The position numbers and the translations under genes were made by a program. 47,539 nucleotides of DNA from Verrucomicrobiota bacterium. Lineage in GTDB: Bacteria > Verrucomicrobiota > Verrucomicrobiia > Opitutales > Opitutaceae. The stretch's first letter is position 1; each line of letters begins with the position of its first letter. Of this stretch, positions 41,775 through 47,539 are shown one piece after another. The notes below the pieces were generated by a model, which was given only the letters and a program-made list of their open reading frames with translations, was not told the origin of the DNA and ran no database searches. Location: the NCBI GenBank assembly GCA_947471035.1, contig CANIWJ010000014.1:1-47539 (forward strand). Reading direction: 5' to 3'.

Positions 41775-43916
41775 TTAACGACCGAATAGGTAGCGGTTCA
41801 GGTCCAGGGTATCCATGCCGGATTGGCGGTCGTCGAGCCATACGTCGCGTTGGGAATTTACCGTGCTGGTGAGTTCGGTGATTTCGCGGCGAACCCGGCC
41901 ATTATCTTCTTCTAATTGGTCAAACCAGCTTTTGATTTGAGCGATTTTGCCGATCGGTGCCACCAGGATGTAGGTGCTTTCGCGGGGATCCCAATCTTGG
42001 GTTTCGGTGGCGGCAGTGATTTCGGTGCGCACGGCGAAGGACCGCCAGTTGAGGGTGCTGGCCGTCACGGCGACAACGGGGAAGAGGTTGGAGTAACGCA
42101 CCGAGGCGTGGACGACGAGCAGGCCTTCGCGGGCGGCGAGTCGGGTTTGATAAAGCTGGAGTGCCTGACGGGTCAATAAATGGGCGGGGACGCCGTCGCC
42201 CATAAAGGCATCCATGAGGATGAGGTCGAAGTCTTCGTTCGAGGTGGCGAGCGCGCGGCGGCCATCGGATAACTCCACCCGTACTTTACCCGGTGAATCG
42301 GCTAAATAGGAAAAGTGCTCGCGGGAGACTTTTTCGATTTTGGGGTCGATGTCCCAAAAAACGATTTCGTCGGCGGGGCGTAGGTAGGCCGCGAGGGTGC
42401 CTGCGCCGAGGCCGATGGCGCCGATACGAATTGAGGGGCGTTCGGCTTGGAGGCGTTGGATGGCTCGGCCGAGGCCGGAGTTTTCGGTGTAGTAGAAGGT
42501 GGGGTGGCGGCGGGCTGCTGGGTCGGCGGTGAGTTGAGAGCCGTGGCTGGTGGTGCCGCTAGAGAGGACGACGCTGTCGGCGGCGGTTTCGACGAGGAGT
42601 TCGCCGTGGATATCGCGATAGGTGGCGAAGGTTTTTCCGCCGTTTTTCATTTCGTTCACTTGCCGGAGGGCGAGGGTGCCGAGCGGAAGCGCTATGAGGG
42701 CGGTGGCGAAGACCGGGCCGACGAAGCCTTGCCAGCGTAAGGTCCAGGCGAGGCCGGTGGCGATGAGGGCTCCGGCGAGGAGTGGGAATTCCCAAGGGAG
42801 AGAGAGAAGTCGGGGGGCGCCCCAGACGCTAAACCAGCCGCCGAGCATGCCGCCGGTGGCTAGGGCGAGGTAGAACCAGGAGCCGCCGCGGGCGGGGCGG
42901 CGTTGGTGGAGCAGGGCGTGACCGACGGTGCAGGCGGAGCCGCAGACGAGGAGGAGCCACCAGAAGCGTTCGCCGTCCACGGTTTGCCAGCCGAAGCCTT
43001 TGACGCCGAAGTAGCCGGTGAGGCTGGTGGCGAGGGCGACGATGGCGGTGGCGCTCATCCAGGGTTGCCAGCGGCCGGCGAAGGTGATGGCGAAGCTGGC
43101 GAGGTAAACGCCGAAGGGGCCGACCCAGGAGAGGGGTTGGGAGCCGATTTCGGAGGCCACGAGGTTGGTGGCGGAGAGCATGGTGGCGCAGGTGGCGGCG
43201 GCGAGGAGGGTCCAGCCCAGATAGGTAAGGGGGCGGGGAAACGGGGTGGGAGTGAGCGGGAGGTCTGAGGAGGAGCTTCCTTCGCGCTGGGTTTGGGCTG
43301 AATCGCGCCAGAGGGTGTGCATGAGCAGGGCGAGAGCTCCGCCGAGGGTGATCAACAGGGCGTGCCAGACGACTTTCTGGGTAGAGAGATTGAGGCGCGG
43401 TTCGATGAGAAGCGGGTACAACAAGAGGGCGGCGAGGCTGCCTAGATTGGAGAAGGCGTAGAGGCCGTAGGGGGCGGGATGGTGGCGGCGTTCGAGCTCG
43501 GAGTGGAGGAGCGGGGAAATGGAAAAGAGGAGGAGGTAGGCAGGGAGCGATACGAGGGCGAGGCGTCCGATGACGGCCGCGATGGAGGGGTTGGCGGGCG
43601 TGGTGTCGGGCAGGTGGAAGCTCAGGATGGCGAGGGTAATGAGGCCGAGCACACTGAGCAGGCGGGTGGTGGGAGGTCGGCGTTCGAGCCAGAGGGCGAG
43701 GGCATAGCCGAGGAGCAGGGTGGTCTGGAAAAACACCATGGAGCCGAGCCAAGTGGCGGCGGTGCCGCCGAAGGCGTTGAGCAGGGGCTTGGCGAGCATG
43801 GGCTGGCCGACGAAGGAGAGGGCGGCGGCGAGAGGGATGACGACGAGCAGGAGCGATTCCGCCAGAGCTGGGAGTTTGCAGGGAGTGGCGGCGGGTGCGG
43901 ACGTGGGAGAGTGCAT
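41775..43916 (-). CDS. Fused multi-helix membrane / spermidine-synthase-like protein
   Basis: 713 residues from the ATG at 43914-43916. The frame stays open upstream through the heptamer repeat, but MHSPTSAPAATPCKLPALAE is the sensible start. The N-terminal ~450 residues contain a dozen or so hydrophobic helices (VVIPLAAALSFVGQPMLAKP, WLGSMVFFQTTLLLGYALAL). The C-terminal ~230 residues are a spermidine-synthase-like methyltransferase fold: FYYTENSGLGRAI, IRIGAIGLGAGTLAAYLRP, FWDIDPKIEKV, VELSDGRRAL, FDLILMDAFMGDGVPAHLL. The usual YQDI-type Asp is partly varied. Homologues are called fused MFS/spermidine synthase, with the substrate untested. Whether it makes polyamines is unclear. Confidence 0.87.
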   Translation of the reverse strand: MHSPTSAPAATPCKLPALAESLLLVVIPLAAALSFVGQPMLAKPLLNAFGGTAATWLGSMVFFQTTLLLGYALALWLERRPPTTRLLSVLGLITLAILSFHLPDTTPANPSIAAVIGRLALVSLPAYLLLFSISPLLHSELERRHHPAPYGLYAFSNLGSLAALLLYPLLIEPRLNLSTQKVVWHALLITLGGALALLMHTLWRDSAQTQREGSSSSDLPLTPTPFPRPLTYLGWTLLAAATCATMLSATNLVASEIGSQPLSWVGPFGVYLASFAITFAGRWQPWMSATAIVALATSLTGYFGVKGFGWQTVDGERFWWLLLVCGSACTVGHALLHQRRPARGGSWFYLALATGGMLGGWFSVWGAPRLLSLPWEFPLLAGALIATGLAWTLRWQGFVGPVFATALIALPLGTLALRQVNEMKNGGKTFATYRDIHGELLVETAADSVVLSSGTTSHGSQLTADPAARRHPTFYYTENSGLGRAIQRLQAERPSIRIGAIGLGAGTLAAYLRPADEIVFWDIDPKIEKVSREHFSYLADSPGKVRVELSDGRRALATSNEDFDLILMDAFMGDGVPAHLLTRQALQLYQTRLAAREGLLVVHASVRYSNLFPVVAVTASTLNWRSFAVRTEITAATETQDWDPRESTYILVAPIGKIAQIKSWFDQLEEDNGRVRREITELTSTVNSQRDVWLDDRQSGMDTLDLNRYLFGR

Positions 43917-43934
43917 GAAGTGGGGAGGTGGGAA

Positions 43935-44011
43935 AATGACGAATGACGAATGACCAATGACGAATGACCAATGACTAATGACGAATGGCGAATGACGGGT
44001 GGGTAATGACT
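43935..44011. repeat. Tandem heptamer array AATGACN, 11 units
   Basis: Eleven successive 7-base units run without gaps: AATGACG, AATGACG, AATGACC, AATGACG, AATGACC, AATGACT, AATGACG, AATGGCG, AATGACG, GGTGGGT, AATGACT. Only the last base varies in most. It fills the gap between the radical SAM stop (44027) and the spermidine-synthase start (43916). Confidence 0.93.
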
Positions 44012-44026
44012 GGGGATTCGGGGCGG

Positions 44027-45172
44027 TTAGAGCAGGGCGCGGGCGGCGCGGAGGGGGGAGGCAGCGAGGGCGGGGTAGGCTTCGCAGGGGGTCCAGCAAT
44101 TGGGGCAGCGGCCGGCGGCGACGTCAGCGCGCACTCCGGATGCGCGGGCGCGGGCGAGCAGGGGTTGGAGGGCGTAGCCGGAATCGCGGAGGTTGCCCAA
44201 GGGTTTATCCCAGATGGTGCAGGGGTAGAGTTCGCCGCGTTCGGAGATGTAGGCGGTGGATTGGAGGGCGGAGCACGGAACGCGGGTGCGGCCGGTGGCG
44301 AGGTAGCGGAGGGCTTCCTGGCGGTAGGCGCGTTCGAGCAGGCGCATGCCCCAGGCACCGTGTTGTTTGGTTTGCTCGGCGGCGTAGCGGAGGGCATCGG
44401 CGACCTCGGCGCGATGTTGCGGGCTGCCGAAGCCGTCGGTGGCGGGGGCTTGTTGGTTGCCGTAGTAGTGCTGGGAAAGGTGGGGGATGTTGAGGTGGAG
44501 GGTTTCCCAGCCGATGGGGGCTTGGTTCTGGGTGGTTAGGGCGGCGTTGACGGCAGCGAAGGTGGCGGCGACGTGTTCGCGGGTGGTGGGCTGGGTGCCG
44601 CCGGTGGAGTGGGCGTGGAGCGTCATGCCGACGTACACGTTTTCCGGGCCGAGGGTCTGGCGGAGGCCGATGAAGGTGGCGAGGGCGTGCTCGAAGTCGC
44701 GGGGAACGCCGCGAAGGCGGTCGTTGAGCTCCGGTGGTCCGTCGATGGATACGGTGACGACGAGACGGGCGCGCACGGTGCGGCGGAGCTCGGCGGCGGC
44801 GGTGATGATGCGGCGGGTGGCGAGGCCGTTGGTGGGGAAGTGGACGAGGAGGAGGTCGGGGCAGTGGCGGGAAAAGGACTGGACCACCTCGACGAAGTCG
44901 GGGCGGTCGGTGGGTTCGCCGCCGGTGAAGTCGATCCAGTGAAGGTAGGGGTTGGCGGCGGCTAGGCGGGCCATTTCTTCGCCGGTGAGTTCGTCGGCGA
45001 GGCCGTCGGGGCGGTCTTTGATTTTCCAGATGTCGCAATAAACGCAGCGGGAGTGGCAGCGTTTGGTAACGACGAGGACGATTTTAAAGGGGAGCGCGTC
45101 CTGTTCGCGGCCGAGCGCGGCGGCGGCGGTGCGGCCGGCGAAGCGAGTCCAGGAGTAGAGGGAGGCGCTCAT
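44027..45172 (-). CDS. Radical SAM protein with SPASM-like C-terminus
   Basis: 381 residues. The 4Fe-4S/SAM site is CHSRCVYC (CxxxCxxC) in VVTKRCHSRCVYCDIWK. IDFTGGEPTDRPDF supplies the GGE motif. LVVTVSIDGPPELNDRLRG is the SAM-binding strand. The C-terminus has a SPASM-type Cys cluster: PCSALQSTAYISERGELYPCT ... CPNCWTPCEAYP. Such proteins often modify peptides or act as sulfatase-maturase-like enzymes, but no precursor peptide is visible. It overlaps the GT39-like gene by 4 bases (ATGA). The start at 45172 was chosen because the upstream frame is Arg/Pro-rich shadow. Confidence 0.9.
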   Translation of the reverse strand: MSASLYSWTRFAGRTAAAALGREQDALPFKIVLVVTKRCHSRCVYCDIWKIKDRPDGLADELTGEEMARLAAANPYLHWIDFTGGEPTDRPDFVEVVQSFSRHCPDLLLVHFPTNGLATRRIITAAAELRRTVRARLVVTVSIDGPPELNDRLRGVPRDFEHALATFIGLRQTLGPENVYVGMTLHAHSTGGTQPTTREHVAATFAAVNAALTTQNQAPIGWETLHLNIPHLSQHYYGNQQAPATDGFGSPQHRAEVADALRYAAEQTKQHGAWGMRLLERAYRQEALRYLATGRTRVPCSALQSTAYISERGELYPCTIWDKPLGNLRDSGYALQPLLARARASGVRADVAAGRCPNCWTPCEAYPALAASPLRAARALL

Positions 45173-47022
45173 GGTTGCGGGGGAGCGGCGAGGGCGCGGA
45201 GGCGGGCGGCGGCGAGGGCGAGGTCGAGTTCGCTTTCCTTGCGTTCGGAGACGGGGGGGCGGGGGCCGCCGTGGCGGGCGAGACCGCCGGGGGTATCGAG
45301 GCGGAAGAGGCCGAAGGTGTGGGCGTGGCTGGTGTAGCGGGCGATTTCGGTGGCGTCGCAGCTGAGGATCCAATCGGCGGCGTAGCGGGCGCGGGCGGGT
45401 TCGGCGTTTTCCCAGAAGCCGTAGTGCAGGTAGATGCCGCCGGGGTATTGGTTGGCGAGTTCGCGCAGCTGGGTGCGCAACATTTCTTCTATGGGGGAAT
45501 ATTGGGAAGCGTTCCGGCCCTCAAGGAACCAGACGTAGGGAATTTGTGTGACGATCAGAGAGCCGGAGGGCAGGCGGGCGGCTTCGCGTTGGATGAAGAC
45601 AATGTCTTCCTGGGCTTCGATGGCCTCGCGGGTGAGGGTGGGCACGAATTTCCATCCCGAGGCCCAGCCCAAGGCCAGGAGGGTGGAGGCGGCACCGGCG
45701 AGCAGCGGGCGGGGGCGTAGGGCGTGGGCCGATACGGTGACGCCGAGGCCGATCAGGAGGGCCACGGGGGCGGCGGAGATGACGGCGTAGCGGCAGCTGG
45801 CGCCGTAGTGGTAGCCGCCGGCGTAGAAGACCACGAAGATGCCCCACGAGCAGGCCAGCCAGAGGGCGAGCACGAGGGCGACGGAGCCGCGCCGGAGCAG
45901 CAGCCAGCCAGCGCCGATGGCGAGGGGGAGAGTGCCGATGGCGGGGAACCATTCGTTTTGGAAAAAGTAGCCGAGGTTGCTGCCGAGGTTTTTGCCGATG
46001 AAATCAAGGGCGAAGCGCTGTCCGTCGTTAGCCCCCCAGTCCTCGGTGCGCATGGACCAGAGGTGGAGGAAGTTTGGGGTGGCGAGGGCGGCGGCGAGCA
46101 AGGCGGCCCCCCAGAAGCCGGGGTCGGAGTAGAAGCGGTCTTCGGTGGACCAGCAAACGATGGCGACGAGTGGGAACGCCAGGAGGGATTCGGGGCGGAA
46201 ATACCAGGCGAAGGCGGTGGCGGCGGCGAGCAGGAGGCCGGCGGCGAGCTGGCCGCGCACGTGCGGGGTGTTTTGACGGAGGCGGATGTAGAGGCAGGCG
46301 GCGGCGAAAGAGAGAATAGTGGTGGCGGCGGTGGAGGGCTCAACGGCGACGGTGCGGCTCCACCACGGAATCAGGGGGGTGAAAAGGTAGGAGAGGGCGG
46401 CGGCGAGGGGCGTGCCGGCCGGGAGGTTCCAGGGGGCAAGGGTGAGCGCGAGGAAAAGGGTGGCGGCGGCGAGGCCGGCGAGGAGGCGGTTGACGTCGAA
46501 GGCGACGCCGGTGGAGGCGCCGGTCCATTGGTAAACGCGGCCGAGGAGGTAGGGCCAGCCGTTGGGCTGTTTGTTAATCGCGTTTTGGTAGAGCTCGAAT
46601 TTGCCGTGTTCGGCGCGGGCGTAGTCGGCTTGTTCGGCGCGGCCGGTGTGGGCGAGCGTCTGGCCGATTTGCATGTAGATGTGTTCGTCGTAGAGGATGC
46701 GGTGGGCGCGGGGGGCGAGGCCGCAGAGTATCCAGCCGGCGAGCACGAGACCGAGGGCGGTGAGCAGGGCGCGGCGGTCGATGAGCAGGCGGAGCTGGGA
46801 AACGAGGCCGAAGCTGGCGGCGATCATCACGAGCACGCAGGCGTCGAGGCCGAAGGGAGTGGAAACGGGGACGAGGGCGCGCAGGCCGATGTTGTCGTTG
46901 ATCTGGAGTTGGTGGAGGGCCCAGGCGGCGGCGGCGGCGGCGGCGAGCAGGCCGAGGATGAGGAGCAGCCAGGCTTCGCGGCCGGGGCGGGAGTGATCGG
47001 TCGAGGCGGGGGCGGTGCTCAT
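45169..47022 (-). CDS. GT39/ArnT-like membrane glycosyltransferase
   Basis: 617 residues with about 10-12 hydrophobic helices and a large C-terminal soluble part (about 470-617). The first extracytoplasmic loop has YDEHIYMQIGQTLAH, where the Asp-Glu resembles the metal-binding motif of GT-C enzymes. WPYLLGRVYQWTG and ACSWGIFVVFYAGGYHYGASCRY are further conserved-looking segments. GT39/ArnT-type enzymes move sugars from polyprenyl-phosphate donors to lipids or proteins outside the membrane. It lies between carbamoyltransferase and radical SAM genes with 4-base overlaps on both sides. Acceptor and donor are unknown. Confidence 0.75.
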   Translation of the reverse strand: MSTAPASTDHSRPGREAWLLLILGLLAAAAAAAWALHQLQINDNIGLRALVPVSTPFGLDACVLVMIAASFGLVSQLRLLIDRRALLTALGLVLAGWILCGLAPRAHRILYDEHIYMQIGQTLAHTGRAEQADYARAEHGKFELYQNAINKQPNGWPYLLGRVYQWTGASTGVAFDVNRLLAGLAAATLFLALTLAPWNLPAGTPLAAALSYLFTPLIPWWSRTVAVEPSTAATTILSFAAACLYIRLRQNTPHVRGQLAAGLLLAAATAFAWYFRPESLLAFPLVAIVCWSTEDRFYSDPGFWGAALLAAALATPNFLHLWSMRTEDWGANDGQRFALDFIGKNLGSNLGYFFQNEWFPAIGTLPLAIGAGWLLLRRGSVALVLALWLACSWGIFVVFYAGGYHYGASCRYAVISAAPVALLIGLGVTVSAHALRPRPLLAGAASTLLALGWASGWKFVPTLTREAIEAQEDIVFIQREAARLPSGSLIVTQIPYVWFLEGRNASQYSPIEEMLRTQLRELANQYPGGIYLHYGFWENAEPARARYAADWILSCDATEIARYTSHAHTFGLFRLDTPGGLARHGGPRPPVSERKESELDLALAAARLRALAAPPQP

Positions 47023-47539
47023 GCGCGGGCTTTGCTGAGTAAGGCGGAGCCGAGGGCGAGGTGGCGCACGCCGCTCTCGTGCCAGGCGGCGACGATGTCG
47101 GCGGGGAGGTCGGGCATGGGTGCGCCGTGGAGGTTGAGACTGGTGTTGATGACCGCGCCGGTGCCGGTGCGGGCGCGCACGCCTTCGAGCAGGCTGCGCC
47201 AGGGGCCGGTGGCCTCGGGCGGGACGAGTTGGGGGCGGCAGGAGCCATCGGTGCCGATGGCCCCGGCGAGGGCGGCGCGGCCGGCGGGGGTGGTCTGGAA
47301 GCCGGTGGTCATGTGCTGGTTCAAGTCGCGCGCGTCGCGGTAGTCGGCGAGCAGGCGGGGGGCCTCCTCGGCGAGCAGGCTGGGGCAAAAAGGTTGGAAC
47401 CAGACGCGGCGTTTGAGGCGGAGATTGAGGTCGTCGCGGGCGGCGGTGCTATCGGCGCGGGCGACGATGCTGCGGGCGCCGAGGGCGCGGGCGCCGAGCT
47501 CCATGCGGCCCTGGGCCCACATGACGACCTCGCCGGCGG
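47019..47539 (-). CDS. Carbamoyltransferase, C-terminal part (5' end outside window)
   Basis: About 173 residues to the window edge, open at the 5' side: reading continues upstream of the Met at 47520-47522 as AGEVV. The NodU/CmcH/TobZ-type C-terminal (carbamoyl-transfer) domain is clear: WAQGRMELGARALGARSIVA, RVWFQPFCPSLLAEEA, LNQHMTTGFQTTP and GAVINTSLNLHGAPM. These enzymes use carbamoyl phosphate and ATP to carbamoylate glycans or natural products. The stop overlaps the glycosyltransferase start by 4 bases, supporting a shared glycan or natural-product pathway. Confidence 0.9.
   Translation of the reverse strand, partial: AGEVVMWAQGRMELGARALGARSIVARADSTAARDDLNLRLKRRVWFQPFCPSLLAEEAPRLLADYRDARDLNQHMTTGFQTTPAGRAALAGAIGTDGSCRPQLVPPEATGPWRSLLEGVRARTGTGAVINTSLNLHGAPMPDLPADIVAAWHESGVRHLALGSALLSKARA

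Noticed and set aside
43917-44099. N-terminal extension of the fused spermidine-synthase gene
   Set aside because: It is the heptamer array read as protein; the ATG at 43914-43916 gives a normal start.
45173-45373. N-terminal extension of the radical SAM gene
   Set aside because: The Arg/Pro-rich sequence is the shadow of the overlapping glycosyltransferase; the ATGA overlap marks the real start.
45724-47343. A 539-codon plus-strand frame opposite the GT39-like gene
   Set aside because: Gly/Glu/Ala-rich antisense shadow with no motif; the minus-strand gene has clear membrane helices.

Overview
The window looks like chromosomal DNA from a Verrucomicrobiota bacterium, most likely near the Opitutaceae. 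Most of it is GC-rich. Lineage clues are a DUF1501/DUF1800 pair, a PEP-CTERM secreted protein, FecR proteins beside a CHASE2 cyclase, DUF1573, a fused membrane/spermidine-synthase protein, and a PilM-N-O-secretin cluster resembling the Amuc_1098-1102 locus of Akkermansia. The taxonomic call is inference from gene content, not a database result.

Layout. 1-1397: 5' part of gyrB (minus, running off the left edge). 1627-5275: a PEP-CTERM PhoX-like protein with a strong terminator, a Rieske protein and an outer-membrane-barrel candidate. 5320-12034: a very large FecR protein divergent from a CHASE2 adenylate/guanylate cyclase, which overlaps a second FecR-like gene. 12044-13627: a minus-strand trio DUF1573 > rhodanese > MauE/DoxX. 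13714-14960: hisB-hisH. 15118-16416: citrate synthase. 16475-19375: an AraC regulator divergent from thuA and a Gfo/Idh/MocA dehydrogenase; thuA and the dehydrogenase are separated by a nested inverted-repeat element. 19505-19581: tRNA-Pro(GGG). 19649-24635: DUF1800 > DUF1501 > pseudopilin-tail-like protein. 24771-28671: VanZ-like > ligA > glucoamylase-family enzyme, joined by 4-base overlaps. 28720-29858: a hypothetical gene, rpsT and a 33-residue COX24/AURKAIP1-like ribosomal-type protein.

29.9-41.3 kb is visibly more AT-rich. It holds a single-direction set pilM-pilN-pilO-small protein-secretin, followed by a 2147-residue secreted protein built from RCC1 blades, CARDB-like repeats, beta-sandwich modules and a FnIII-like end. 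No pilin or pilus ATPase lies in the window. I read this as a verrucomicrobial envelope/secretin machine with a possible giant surface client; it is the most interesting system here. A 480-base gene-free stretch with remnants of dispersed repeats follows.

41.8-47.5 kb (minus): carbamoyltransferase (partial) > GT39-like membrane glycosyltransferase > radical SAM/SPASM protein, overlapping by 4 bases at each junction. Then come a tandem heptamer repeat and a fused membrane/spermidine-synthase gene. The same heptamer family occurs in front of the DUF1501 gene.
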